Shown here one piece after another: positions 1 through 8,778 of a DNA stretch of 64,000 bases. Below the pieces are notes generated by a model, which saw only the letters and a program-made list of their open reading frames with translations, was not told the DNA's origin and did no database searches. The position numbers were made by a program, and so were the translations under genes. This DNA comes from Phytohabitans aurantiacus (GTDB lineage Bacteria; Actinomycetota; Actinomycetes; Mycobacteriales; Micromonosporaceae). Where the stretch lies: NCBI RefSeq assembly GCF_027923225.1, contig NZ_BSDI01000030.1, positions 125,112-189,111 of the forward strand, in the 5' to 3' direction. The stretch's first letter is position 1; every line of letters begins with the position of its first letter.

Positions 1-1
1 C

Positions 2-160
2 GAGCAGGACATCCAGGTCAAGGGGTACGCTCCGGTGCTGCTCGACTTCGCAGGCGAGCGCGAGGGCCGGCCCGTACTGTGGTGCTGGCTGGAGGGCGAC
101 GGCGAAATCAGCTGGTACCACCGCCTCGAATGCGGCTTCGCCGGCCGCCGCCGCCTCTAA
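2..160 (+). CDS. C-terminal part of an unrecognised protein
   Basis: An open frame enters from the left edge and ends at TAA (158-160), giving 52 residues. The tail is acidic and then basic, with several Trp and Tyr (WCWLEGDGEISWYHRLECGF) and a C-terminal GRRRL. Codon use fits the local high-GC pattern, so it is probably the true end of a gene that begins outside the window. No family is recognised. It is followed by a GC-rich degenerate array and a 76-bp palindromic element. Confidence 0.6.
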   Translation, partial: EQDIQVKGYAPVLLDFAGEREGRPVLWCWLEGDGEISWYHRLECGFAGRRRL

Positions 161-232
161 CCCCCGCGCCCCGCGCTGTCCGCGCCCCGCCGTCCGCGCC
201 CCGCGCCGGCGTGTCGCCACGCCCTGTGCGCC
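161..232. repeat. GC-rich degenerate tandem array beside palindromic element 1
   Basis: Units resembling GCGCCCCGC recur with short spacers (CGCGCCCCGC, then CTGTC or CGTC, then the unit again) and abut the first copy of the 76-bp element. Similar GC-only arrays abut copies 2 and 7. No coding frame is convincing here. The rest of the gap to the VOC gene (309-623) holds the MITE-like element described separately. Confidence 0.5.
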
Positions 233-308
233 GATCAAGGGCGAATGCACGCGGTTGGATCTCCTTTGCGCGTGCATTCGCCCTTGATCCATGCGATTGC
301 CCTTGATC
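233..308 (+). repeat. 76-bp three-armed palindromic element, copy 1
   Basis: Arm 1 GATCAAGGGCGAATGCACG (233-251) and arm 2 CGTGCATTCGCCCTTGATC (271-289) form a perfect 19-bp stem around a 19-nt loop. A third arm (290-308) ends in TTGCCCTTGATC and directly repeats the end of arm 2. This copy is in orientation A, with the third arm on the right. It lies between convergent genes. Six related copies occur elsewhere in the window. Confidence 0.92.
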
Positions 309-394
309 GGCGCGAGATCGCGCCGCGTGCCCGACCTCCTGGCCGCGCCGCGCTGCCCCGGCCCGCTCTAGGAGGATCTGGTCCAACCCAGGAT

Positions 395-602
395 TTGAGC
401 TACCGCGATGCCCGCCGTGCCCCAGACCGTCGCTCCCGCAGCCTCACCCTCCGCGCCCAGTCACGCTCAAGATCGTCTCGAACGCGCTGGGAGGCCGCAG
501 CATCAGGGATTTCGCTGCCGCGTCCGGGCGGGTCGTGTAGCCGCGCAGGGTGAGGCCGCGGGAGCAGCGGTCTTACGCGGGGCGGACGTCGCGGTAGCTC
601 AA
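395..602 (+). mobile_element. MITE-like element, copy 1 (about 208 bp, no ORF)
   Basis: The outer ends TTGAGCTACCGCGA and TCGCGGTAGCTCAA are exact inverted complements. The complementarity continues imperfectly inward for about 60 bp per side, including GCTCCCGCAGCCTCACC on the left against its complement on the right. The interior has no credible gene. A second copy in the opposite orientation lies at 32502-32731 and matches the interior closely. The size, long terminal inverted repeats and lack of coding fit a miniature inverted-repeat element mobilised in trans. No transposase is in the window. Confidence 0.75.
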
Positions 603-623
603 TATCCCTCCCACCGCGCGGCG

Positions 624-989
624 CTACCGCTCCTGCATGAGCGCGACCGTGTGCCCGTCCGGATCGGTGAGGAACGACATCCACAGCTCCATGCCGCCGT
701 CCCGGTGCACGACGTGCGGCGCGCCGTGCGCGGGCACGCCTGCCTGCACCAGCCGCGCATGCTCGGCCTCGATGTCGTCGACGCGGAAGTACAGCACGCA
801 CTTGCTCGCGAACTCGGGTGATTCCGGCACGCCTAGGTAGAGTCGCACGTCACCGCTCGCGAAGAAGGCCATCTGCTGCCCAGGCACCTCGAACAGCAGC
901 GGTATCCCGAGCACGTCCCGATAGAACGCCACCGCGCGGCTGATGTCGCTGACGCTGATGTGGATCTGTGCGACTGGTCCGACCGCCAT
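624..989 (-). CDS. VOC (glyoxalase/bleomycin-resistance) family protein
   Basis: A 121-aa single-domain protein of the vicinal-oxygen-chelate fold. The start is GTAQIHISVSD-like (VAQIHISVSDISRAVAFYRDVLG), followed by a central LYLGVPE strand and a second half VDDIEAEHARLVQAGV ending in LTDPDGHTVALMQ, the usual metal-site Glu/His-bearing layout. The start is taken at ATG 989 because AGGAGG lies 4-5 nt upstream; an in-frame ATG at 1004 would place that Shine-Dalgarno inside the gene. It is divergent from a MarR regulator with palindromic operators between them, so it is probably that regulator's target. The substrate is unknown; typical roles are thiol conjugation, antibiotic sequestration or isomerisation. 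Confidence 0.85.
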   Translation of the reverse strand: MAVGPVAQIHISVSDISRAVAFYRDVLGIPLLFEVPGQQMAFFASGDVRLYLGVPESPEFASKCVLYFRVDDIEAEHARLVQAGVPAHGAPHVVHRDGGMELWMSFLTDPDGHTVALMQER

Positions 990-1005
990 GGCTCCTCCTA
1001 TCATG

Positions 1006-1035
1006 TAACCATGGTGAAAGGTTAACCATGGTTAA
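1006..1035. promoter_or_regulatory. Tandem MarR-type operators in the VOC/marR divergent promoter
   Basis: A perfect 14-bp palindrome TTAACCATGGTTAA (1022-1035) is preceded 17 bp (centre to centre) by a related site TAACCATGGTGA (1006-1017). The larger palindrome contains the ATG start codon of the MarR gene at 1028. This suggests autoregulation and control of the divergent VOC gene. Confidence 0.7.
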
Positions 1036-1462
1036 TGACCTCGGCAACCAGTACGAGACAGCGGATTTGCTGCATTCGGCGGCCGTGCGGCTGCTGCGCC
1101 GGGTCCGCGTGGTCGACGCCGGGATGGACCTCGACGGACCGCGCGCGTCGCTCCTCTCCGTGCTGACCTTCGGTGGCCCGCAGCCGGTCACCCGGCTAGC
1201 GGAGATCGAGCAGGTGTCGCCGCCGGCCATCACCAAGCTCGTGACCGCGCTGGAAGCGGAGGGGCTCGTCGTACGGGAGCGCTCGGCCACCGATCGCCGC
1301 GTCGTGCTCGTCACCGCGACGGCCGCCGGCCGGCAGCGCCTGGAGCGCGGCCGGGCCGCGCGCGTGCGCGCGGTGGCCGCGCTGCTGGCGGACGCGTCGC
1401 CCGAGGACCTGTCAGCGCTGCGCCACGCGGCCGAAATCCTGGCCCGGCTTCTGACGCTGTGA
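1028..1462 (+). CDS. MarR-family transcriptional regulator
   Basis: A 144-aa winged-helix regulator. The recognition region VTRLAEIEQVSPPAITKLVTALEAEGLVVRERSATDRRVVLVTATAAG has the classic MarR pattern: a helix-turn-helix, then the DRR wing followed by a T-x-x-G end. ATG 1028 is chosen because the family start (YETADLLHSAAVRLLRRVR) follows at the usual distance. No Shine-Dalgarno is evident and the start lies inside the operator palindrome, so the mRNA may be leaderless or very short-leadered. It probably represses itself and the divergent VOC gene. The ligand is unknown. Its stop codon lies inside a perfect 22-bp hairpin. Confidence 0.88.
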   Translation: MVNDLGNQYETADLLHSAAVRLLRRVRVVDAGMDLDGPRASLLSVLTFGGPQPVTRLAEIEQVSPPAITKLVTALEAEGLVVRERSATDRRVVLVTATAAGRQRLERGRAARVRAVAALLADASPEDLSALRHAAEILARLLTL

Positions 1463-1502
1463 ACGTTTTGGGTTGCCCCAGCAACCCAAAACGTTCACAG
1501 CG
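1455..1502. terminator. Perfect 22-bp hairpin overlapping the marR stop codon
   Basis: CGCTGTGAACGTTTTGGGTTGC and its exact complement flank a 4-nt loop CCCA. The TGA stop (1460-1462) is inside the left arm. No U-tract follows, as is common for actinomycete terminators. The perfect symmetry would also let it act on transcription from the other side. Confidence 0.75.
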
Positions 1503-1632
1503 TGGTCGGCTCCGCCGAGGCGCTGCGACAAGGCGTTCAAGATCTCGGAATCCGACCAGCGGCGAGCAGGCGGGCAGGCCCTGGACGCGTACCGGCGCAA
1601 CAGAGCGCTGCCACGCCCAACTCGGCGGCGTC
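1503..1632. other. Non-coding spacer, nothing recognised
   Basis: Between the hairpin and palindromic element 2 no start with a Shine-Dalgarno or recognisable protein is seen on either strand. It may hold decayed sequence. Confidence 0.4.
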
Positions 1633-1708
1633 GATCAAGGCGATATGCATGGATCAAGGGCAAATGCCCGCGAAAAAGAGATCTAACCACGTGCATTCGC
1701 CCTTGATC
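1633..1708 (-). repeat. 76-bp three-armed palindromic element, copy 2
   Basis: Orientation B, with the third arm GATCAAGGCGATATGCAT on the left. The stem arms GATCAAGGGCAAATGCCCG and CGTGCATTCGCCCTTGATC are imperfect here (several mismatches), so this copy is degenerating. Length is exactly 76 bp. It lies between convergent genes. Confidence 0.88.
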
Positions 1709-1734
1709 GGCGGGGAGAAGGGGCAGCGGCCACG

Positions 1735-1850
1735 GCCCGCGCCGCGCAGGCCGCGCGCGGCGCGCAGGCGGCGCGGCGCGCAGGCGGCGCGGCGCGCGCG
1801 GCACGCCGGTCACGCCCGCCGCGCGGCGGGGCACGGCGGGTGCGGCGAAG
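1735..1850. repeat. GC-only degenerate tandem array beside palindromic element 2
   Basis: Repeats of GGCGCGCAGGCGGCGC and variants occupy the space between element 2 and the end of the next gene. The array is almost free of A and T. Similar arrays abut elements 1 and 7. It may be slippage-prone; no function is evident. Confidence 0.55.
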
Positions 1851-1866
1851 GAGCGGGCGGGGAGCG

Positions 1867-2766
1867 TTAGGGCGGGGTCCGGTCCAGGCGCAGCGTAGCG
1901 ACGCCCGCCACGGCGTCGATGTCGTACCGGTCAGAGCCTCTCGCCCACCCGTTCGGCGTAAAAACCGTCCCCGGGGACGGGCTGGCGCGGTTGAAGCGGT
2001 CCAGTGTCACGTTCGAAGCGCCGCTGCCTACCCGTACCCGCGTCGGCACGTTGCGTGGTGCGTGCACCGAGAGCTGGTTGACGCCGCCCGTCAGTTTGAG
2101 CGGCACCGTGCCCTTCGGCGGTGGGAGGGTCAGGTCGACCCGCGCCGCCCCTCCGATCAGCTCCAGCCCCAACAGTGAACCCGTACGCAGGTCCAGCGCG
2201 TGTGTCGCGGCGCCGCCGGTCAGGCGTACCCGCCATGGCAGCTTGGAACTGAGCTGTACGTCGATCGCCCCGGGCCCGTTCTGCCCGCTGGGCACGATGT
2301 GAAGCTCGATCAGCTTGCCGCGGTGCACCGGTCGGGGTGCTCCGTTGGCGCCGCGCGGGGTGCTTATCCGGTACAGGTCGGTGCCGAGGTCAGCGGTCTT
2401 GATGTTGACCGTCGTGGTGCCCGTGATCAGGTCGAACTCGGCGTCCACGCGGTCGCCGATCTGGGTCGATACCACGTCGCCGGGTGCCGCGTTCACCTCT
2501 GGTGGTGCGCCACCGCGGCTCAGCCTGGGCACCAGCAGCGCGGTCGTCGCCGTACCGATGACCAGCGCGATCACGCCGAACGCCGCGACCAGCAGGATGC
2601 GGCGTGGGCGCCGGCGAGCGCGTGGAGTGGACGGTGGCGGTCTTTCGGGTGGTGGCACCGGCGGTGGTAGCGGTGTGAATTCGATGACGGGTGGCTCGGG
2701 TCCATCCTCGTCGAGCCATGACAGTGTGCGACCGCCCGACTCCGCCTGCCCGGCCGATGGTTCCAT
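1867..2766 (-). CDS. Membrane-anchored protein with extracellular beta-rich domain, function unknown
   Basis: A 299-aa protein. Residues 1-60 are cytoplasmic, acidic and then Pro-rich (PPPVPPPERPPP). A basic patch RARRRPRR leads into one transmembrane helix (ILLVAAFGVIALVIGTATTALLV). The outer domain has repeated short strands (VDAEFDLITGTTTVNIKTADLG, LTGGVNQLSVHAP, GSGASNVTLDRF) like auto-adhesin beta-helix proteins. The start is ATG 2766 with GAGGAGG 8-9 nt upstream; an upstream in-frame start at 2889 lacks this signal. It is divergent from the chitinase. It may sense or bind the cell surface; I do not recognise the family. Confidence 0.75.
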   Translation of the reverse strand: MEPSAGQAESGGRTLSWLDEDGPEPPVIEFTPLPPPVPPPERPPPSTPRARRRPRRILLVAAFGVIALVIGTATTALLVPRLSRGGAPPEVNAAPGDVVSTQIGDRVDAEFDLITGTTTVNIKTADLGTDLYRISTPRGANGAPRPVHRGKLIELHIVPSGQNGPGAIDVQLSSKLPWRVRLTGGAATHALDLRTGSLLGLELIGGAARVDLTLPPPKGTVPLKLTGGVNQLSVHAPRNVPTRVRVGSGASNVTLDRFNRASPSPGTVFTPNGWARGSDRYDIDAVAGVATLRLDRTPP

Positions 2767-2876
2767 CGTCCCCGTCCTCCTCAGCGAGAGCAGCCTCTGC
2801 CTCCGACGAGGAATACGCATGGTTACGCCAACCGGTTTGATGCCCGCGAGAGGCATCGATATCTGGCACGAACATC

Positions 2877-2906
2877 TTGACGAATTCACATGTATCTGAG
2901 TAGCGT
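2877..2906 (+). promoter_or_regulatory. Chitinase promoter (TTGACG, 18 bp, TAGCGT)
   Basis: TTGACG at 2877-2882 and TAGCGT at 2901-2906, 18 bp apart, fit the HrdB/SigA-type consensus and lie 46 bp before the chitinase ATG. Confidence 0.55.
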
Positions 2907-2917
2907 CGCAGCAACCT

Positions 2918-2933
2918 TTTGGAAACTTTCCTA
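2918..2933 (+). promoter_or_regulatory. Candidate operator in the chitinase 5' leader
   Basis: TTTGGAAACTTTCCTAA is a near-palindrome (GGAAA-C-TTTCC core) about 12 bp after the -10 box, a position suited to repression. It does not resemble the DasR dre site (ACTGGTCTAGACCAGT). The regulator is unknown. Confidence 0.4.
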
Positions 2934-2951
2934 ACAGTTTGGAGGCGCGAG

Positions 2952-4568
<1,617 letters not shown>

Positions 4569-4576
4569 CCACACCA

Positions 4577-4608
4577 CAGCGGGGAGTCGGGTGACCGGCT
4601 CCCCGCTG
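4577..4608 (+). terminator. Chitinase terminator hairpin
   Basis: CAGCGGGGAG and CTCCCCGCTG form a 10-bp GC-rich stem around a 12-nt loop, beginning 8 bp after the stop codon. There is no U-tract. Confidence 0.75.
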
Positions 4609-4739
4609 GAATATCCGTTGCCCCCATAGGCGTTTGCCGTACCGTGATCGTCATGTTCGCCCCGGTTGGCTTCGCGCGACCCGCAGGCACTCGCCTGCCG
4701 GCCGCTGCCGCCGTGTGCGCGACGTCGGTCCGGTTGGAT

Positions 4740-4771
4740 AGCTGACCCCGTTTCTTCGGGGTTCTCCAGCT
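4740..4771 (+). promoter_or_regulatory. Stem-loop in the EF-Tu paralogue leader
   Basis: AGCTG-ACCCCG-TTTCTT-CGGGGT-TCTC-CAGCT folds as a 6-bp GC stem extended by a 5-bp outer stem across a small bulge, 36 bp before the ATG. It could attenuate expression or protect the message. No strong Shine-Dalgarno follows it, only a weak GTGGGG. Confidence 0.45.
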
Positions 4772-4807
4772 GATCCTTCTCACCCTTTCTCCTTTGTGGG
4801 GTCCACC

Positions 4808-5995
4808 ATGGCCAAGAGCCAATTCCTGCGTACCAAACCGCATCTCAACATCGGCACGATGGGGCACGTCGACCACGGCAAGACCACGTTGACGGCCGCG
4901 ATCACCAAGGTGCTCGCCGCGCACGACCCCTCCGTCAACCGGTTCGTCGCCTTCGACGGCATCGACCGGGCGCCGGAGGAGGTCTCGCGGGGCATCACCA
5001 TCAACATCGCGCACGTCGAGTACGAGACCGCGACTCGGCACTACGCGCACGTCGACATGCCCGGGCACGCCGATTACGTGAAGAACATGATCACGGGGGC
5101 GGCCCAGGTGGACGGCGCGATCCTGGTGGTCTCGGCGCAGGACGGTGCGATGCCGCAGACCCGCGAGCACGTGCTGCTCGCTCGCCGGGTCGGCGTGCCG
5201 TACCTGGTGGTGGCGATGAACAAGGCCGACGCCGTGGACGACGAGGAACTGCTCGACCTGGTCGAGCTGGAGGTGCGGGAACTGCTGACCGAGTACGGGT
5301 TCCCCGGCGACGAGGTACCGGTGGTGCGCGTCTCGGCGCTCCGGGCGCTCGAAGGCGACCCGCGTTGGACGCGCTCGATCGAAGACCTGCTCGAGGCGGT
5401 CGACCGGTACATCCCGGTGCCGCCGCGCGAGCTGGGTGAGCCGTTCCTGATGCCCATCGAGAACGTGCTCACGATCTCGGGGCGCGGCACGGTGGTCACC
5501 GGAGCGGTCGAGCGCGGCGCGCTGCGGGCCGGCGAGCCGGTCGAGGTCGTTGGCCTCGGCCCGACGCTGGTCACCGTGGCGACCGGGCTGGAGACCTTCG
5601 GCAAGTCGCTGGACCGGGCCGAGGCGGGCGACAACGCCGCCGTACTGCTGCGCGGGGTCAAGCGCGACCAGGTACAGCGGGGCCAGGTGGTGGCGGTGCC
5701 CGGCTCGGTCACCCCGCACACCCGGTTCCGGGCGCGGCTGTACGCGCTCACGACCGCCGAGGGCGGGCGGCACACGCCCTTCTTCGGCAACTACCGGCCG
5801 CAGTTCTACTTCCGCACCACGGACGTGCCGGGGTCGGTGGACCTGGGGTCGGTGACCATGGTGATGCCAGGCGACACGGTCGACCTCGAGGTGGCGCTCG
5901 GCAAGCCGGTCGCGATGGAGGTCGGGCTCGGCTTCGCGGTGCGCGAAGGAGGTCACACGGTGGCGGCTGGCACCGTAACCGAGGTGCTGGCCTAG
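4808..5995 (+). CDS. tuf: Divergent EF-Tu paralogue (translation elongation factor Tu)
   Basis: A 395-aa GTPase delivering aminoacyl-tRNA to the ribosome. Domain 1 has the P-loop GHVDHGKTT, effector RGITI, DMPGHADY (the usual Cys is Met) and NKAD (the usual NKCD lost its Cys). Domains 2-3 are complete (GRGTVVTGAVERG, HTPFFGNYRPQFYFRTTDVPG, REGGHTVAAG). Aligned by eye to E. coli EF-Tu, own Ala278 sits at G275 and own Gly265 at R262, both in the GE2270A-binding area. The gene stands alone, not in a rpsL-rpsG-fusA operon, so it is a second copy like Streptomyces tuf3-type genes. ATG 4808 begins the conserved MAKSQFLRTKPHLN; an ATG four codons upstream is possible. Confidence 0.93.
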   Translation: MAKSQFLRTKPHLNIGTMGHVDHGKTTLTAAITKVLAAHDPSVNRFVAFDGIDRAPEEVSRGITINIAHVEYETATRHYAHVDMPGHADYVKNMITGAAQVDGAILVVSAQDGAMPQTREHVLLARRVGVPYLVVAMNKADAVDDEELLDLVELEVRELLTEYGFPGDEVPVVRVSALRALEGDPRWTRSIEDLLEAVDRYIPVPPRELGEPFLMPIENVLTISGRGTVVTGAVERGALRAGEPVEVVGLGPTLVTVATGLETFGKSLDRAEAGDNAAVLLRGVKRDQVQRGQVVAVPGSVTPHTRFRARLYALTTAEGGRHTPFFGNYRPQFYFRTTDVPGSVDLGSVTMVMPGDTVDLEVALGKPVAMEVGLGFAVREGGHTVAAGTVTEVLA

Positions 5996-5999
5996 ATCA

Positions 6000-6030
6000 G
6001 AGGTGGGGGGAGCGCGGCTCTCCCCACCTC
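6000..6030. terminator. Bidirectional terminator between tuf and tetR
   Basis: GAGGTGGGGGGAG and CTCTCCCCACCTC form a 13-bp stem with one mismatch and a 5-nt loop CGCGG. It begins 5 bp after the tuf stop, and its right arm overlaps the stop codon of the convergent TetR gene. Confidence 0.8.
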
Positions 6031-6643
6031 ACCGGGCCAGGTCTGCGGGCTCCAGGCCGAGCTCGCGGGCCGCCGTCTGGCGTACCCAATCCGTGAGCTG
6101 CCGCCGCGAGATCACTCGTTCGTGGACGGTGACCTGCACCGCGAGCCCGTCGATGAGCGCCAGGATGCGCCACGCCGCGCCAGCCGGGTCGTCGCACTTG
6201 AACGCGCCCGCGGTGACCCCCGCTGTGATCACTTCGGTGAGTGCTTCTTTCCAGCGAAGATCGAGGTGCCGGGACACCTTTTCCAACTCGGGCATGCGCT
6301 GCGACTCCGACCAGCCGTCAATCCACATTGCCCACGACTTCGAACGCCCCGTCGGCGCGTACAGCTTAAGGATCTTTTTGAGCTTTTCCCGGGGTCGGGC
6401 TGACGAGTCCATGACCGCCTGGAGTTGCGCGAGATCCTGCTCGGCCGCGTATGTGAACGCCTGCGCGAGCAGGCGTTCCTTGGTCGCGAAGTGGTAGAAG
6501 ACCAGGGCCTGGCTGACACCCGCGGCGTTTGCCACGTCTACCGTCCGGGTGCTTGCCAGCCCACGCTCCACGATCACGTCGCACGCCGTGCGGAGCAACG
6601 TTTCCAGGCGAACTTCCGCTGAACGTCTCGTCACAGCCGACAC
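6029..6643 (-). CDS. TetR/AcrR-family regulator (BetI-like) next to a TRAP transporter
   Basis: A 204-aa regulator. The N-terminal helix-turn-helix is LRTACDVIVERGLASTRTVDVANAAGVSQALVFYHFATKERLLAQAF, with the family VSxALVFYHF recognition helix. A helical ligand domain follows (ESQRMPELEKVSRHLDLRWKEAL), close to BetI-type C-terminal domains. It is divergent from the TRAP transporter genes and probably controls them through the ACAGATCTGT palindrome in the shared region. The inducer would be the transported carboxylate or a derivative (inference). Confidence 0.88.
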   Translation of the reverse strand: MSAVTRRSAEVRLETLLRTACDVIVERGLASTRTVDVANAAGVSQALVFYHFATKERLLAQAFTYAAEQDLAQLQAVMDSSARPREKLKKILKLYAPTGRSKSWAMWIDGWSESQRMPELEKVSRHLDLRWKEALTEVITAGVTAGAFKCDDPAGAAWRILALIDGLAVQVTVHERVISRRQLTDWVRQTAARELGLEPADLAR

Positions 6644-6724
6644 AGTAACTCATCAATGCGCGAGCCATTTTTCCGAAACGATTTCCTTTGTCGGACCACG
6701 ATTTCCGAAGATCACAAGATAGAA

Positions 6725-6762
6725 ACAGATCTGTCTGAGGTGTCGGTGGCCCGTTGTATCGT
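6725..6762 (+). promoter_or_regulatory. TRAP operon promoter: palindrome plus leaderless -10
   Basis: The palindrome ACAGATCTGT (6725-6734) lies upstream of TATCGT (6757-6762), a -10-like box 6 nt before the ATG at 6769. No Shine-Dalgarno is present, which fits a leaderless transcript. Direct repeats of CGATTTCC further upstream (6660-6710) may be additional binding sites. Confidence 0.5.
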
Positions 6763-6768
6763 CTCGTC

Positions 6769-8778
6769 ATGCCGAGCAGCCAGGTCAGCATCCCCCAAAC
6801 AGGCGATGCGCCCGAGGTCGCGGTGCAGGTCGACGACGAGGAGCGACCGGCACGCCAGCTCTCCGGCTGGGTCGGCACGGCGGTCGCGGTGGTCGCGTTC
6901 GTGGTCGCGCTGCTGGTGCTCTGGCAGGTCTTCCGCCCGCTCGCGCAGGGCAGCCAGTTCTACCTGATCATCTTCCTCGCGGGCGTCCTGCCGCTCGTCT
7001 TCCTGTCATACCGGTCCGGGCTGCGCTGGCTCGACCGCGGCGACCGACCGTCCTTCTTGGACTGGGCGCTGGCCGGGATCGCGCTGGCCGTCTGCCTCTA
7101 CCCGGTGCTGCCGATCGGCGGGGGCTACAACGGGTTTCTCGATCGGCAGGGCCTGCTCGACCCGCTCGACGTCGCGATGGGCGCCGCGCTGCTGCTCCTC
7201 GTGCTCGAGGCGTGCCGCCGCACCACCGGGTGGGTGCTGCCGGTCGTCTGCCTGGTCTTCCTCGGCTACGGCTACTACGGCGGGTTCCTGCCCCAGAGCT
7301 GGAACATCGCGCACACCGGCCTCGACTTCCCAGAGATCGTCGACGCGCTCTACAACTCCGGCAGCGGCTTCTACGGCACCCCGCTCGACGTCGCCGCGAC
7401 ATACATCGTGCTCTTCACCATCTACGGCGCGGTGCTCGACCTGTCGGGTGCGGGCCGGTTCTTCGTCGACCTGTCGGTCGCCGCCTTCCGAAGATCACGC
7501 AGCGCCGCCGGGCGCACGGCGGTCGCGTCCGGCTTCCTTCTCGGCACGGTCAGCGGATCGGGTACCGCCACGGCGGTCAGCGTCGGCGCGGTGACCTGGC
7601 CGATCCTGCGCCGTGCCGGATACCCGGCCGAGCAGGCGGGCGGCATGCTGGCGGCGGCCGGGGTCGGCGCGATCCTGTCGCCGCCCACGCTCGGCGCTGC
7701 CGCGTTCATCGTGGCCGAGTACCTCGAGGTCTCCTACTTCACGGTGCTCGGCTGGGCGATGATCCCGACGGTCCTCTACTACCTGGGCATCCTGCTGGCG
7801 GTCGAGATCGACGCCCGGCGGCACGGTGTGCGCCCCGTCGAGGTCGAGGCGGTGCCCGTGTGGCGGCTGCTGGCCCGGTTCGGCTACCACTTCTCGTCGC
7901 TGGTCGCGATCGTCGTGCTGCTCGCGCTCGACGTCTCCGCCACCAAGGCGGTCGTCTACGCCACCGTGCTCGCCTTCGCACTGTCCTTCTTGGACCGTCG
8001 CGGCTGGCTCACCCCGCGCCGCCTGTTCGAGGCGCTCTCCGCGGGCGTGCGCGGCGTGCTGCCCGTCGCCGCCGTGTGCGCGGCCGCGGGCGTGATCACG
8101 GCCATGACCACCAAGACCGGGCTCGGTGCCCAACTGGCCTCGGAGCTGCTGCGCGCCGCCCGCGCGTTGTCCGACAACCACACCGTGGTGCTGGCCTTGA
8201 CGGTCCTGTTCGCCGCCGTCGCGCTGCTGCTCCTGGGGCTGGCTGTACCGGTCACCGCCTCCTTCATCATCGGTTGGGCGATCATCGGGCCGGCGCTGCT
8301 CGAGCTGGGCGTACCGGCACCGGCGGCCGCGATGTTCGTCTTCTACTTCTCCGTGCTCTCCGAGGTCACCCCGCCGACCGCGCTCGCCGCCGTCGGCGCG
8401 TCCGCGATCACGGGTGGCCGCACGATCCCGACGATGTGGCAGGCGCTCAAGTACGCCCTGCCCGCGTTCCTGGCACCGGTCGCGTTCGTGCTGACCGACG
8501 CGGGGGAGCACCTGCTCGGGCGCGGTGCCGCGCTGAGTGTGCTGTGGACGGCCGCGGTGGCCTGCCTGGCCATCGCTGGGCTGGCGGTGGCGACCGGCGG
8601 CTGGGTGCTCGGCATCGGTCCCGCCGACCGGGTCGCGCGGGTGCTCGCCGCCGCCGGCGGCATCCTGCTGCTCTACCTGCACCCGATCGCCATCGCGATC
8701 GGGGCGCTCCTGCTGGTCGCCGCGGTGGCGGTCGTGCTTGCCCAACAGAAGCTCATCCACAAGAGGAGTCAGACATGA
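6769..8778 (+). CDS. TRAP transporter fused permease (DctQ-DctM, TAXI type)
   Basis: A 669-aa polytopic membrane protein fusing the small (4-TM) and large (12-TM) TRAP permease subunits, as is usual for TAXI-type systems. Signature segments include GFLLGTVSGSGTATAVSVGAVTWPILRRAGYPAEQAGGMLAAAGVGAILSPPTLGAAAFIVAEYL and FYFSVLSEVTPPTALAA in the DctM half. It should import an organic acid using a cation gradient together with the downstream binding protein. The start MPSSQVS at 6769 is preceded by a leaderless -10. The last codon overlaps the next start (ATGA), so the two are translationally coupled. Confidence 0.92.
   Translation: MPSSQVSIPQTGDAPEVAVQVDDEERPARQLSGWVGTAVAVVAFVVALLVLWQVFRPLAQGSQFYLIIFLAGVLPLVFLSYRSGLRWLDRGDRPSFLDWALAGIALAVCLYPVLPIGGGYNGFLDRQGLLDPLDVAMGAALLLLVLEACRRTTGWVLPVVCLVFLGYGYYGGFLPQSWNIAHTGLDFPEIVDALYNSGSGFYGTPLDVAATYIVLFTIYGAVLDLSGAGRFFVDLSVAAFRRSRSAAGRTAVASGFLLGTVSGSGTATAVSVGAVTWPILRRAGYPAEQAGGMLAAAGVGAILSPPTLGAAAFIVAEYLEVSYFTVLGWAMIPTVLYYLGILLAVEIDARRHGVRPVEVEAVPVWRLLARFGYHFSSLVAIVVLLALDVSATKAVVYATVLAFALSFLDRRGWLTPRRLFEALSAGVRGVLPVAAVCAAAGVITAMTTKTGLGAQLASELLRAARALSDNHTVVLALTVLFAAVALLLLGLAVPVTASFIIGWAIIGPALLELGVPAPAAAMFVFYFSVLSEVTPPTALAAVGASAITGGRTIPTMWQALKYALPAFLAPVAFVLTDAGEHLLGRGAALSVLWTAAVACLAIAGLAVATGGWVLGIGPADRVARVLAAAGGILLLYLHPIAIAIGALLLVAAVAVVLAQQKLIHKRSQT

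Noticed and set aside
161..623. Overlapping Arg/Pro/Ala-rich ORFs on both strands
   Set aside because: Explained by the GC-rich array and the MITE-like element; no ribosome-binding sites and no recognisable domains.
233..1708. CRISPR array
   Set aside because: The repeats are palindromic elements kilobases apart with no regular spacers, and no cas genes are present.
4808..5995. Self-resistance gene of a thiopeptide or elfamycin cluster
   Set aside because: No thiopeptide precursor, YcaO, LanB-like or polyketide genes occur within 64 kb; only a possible tolerance role is left.
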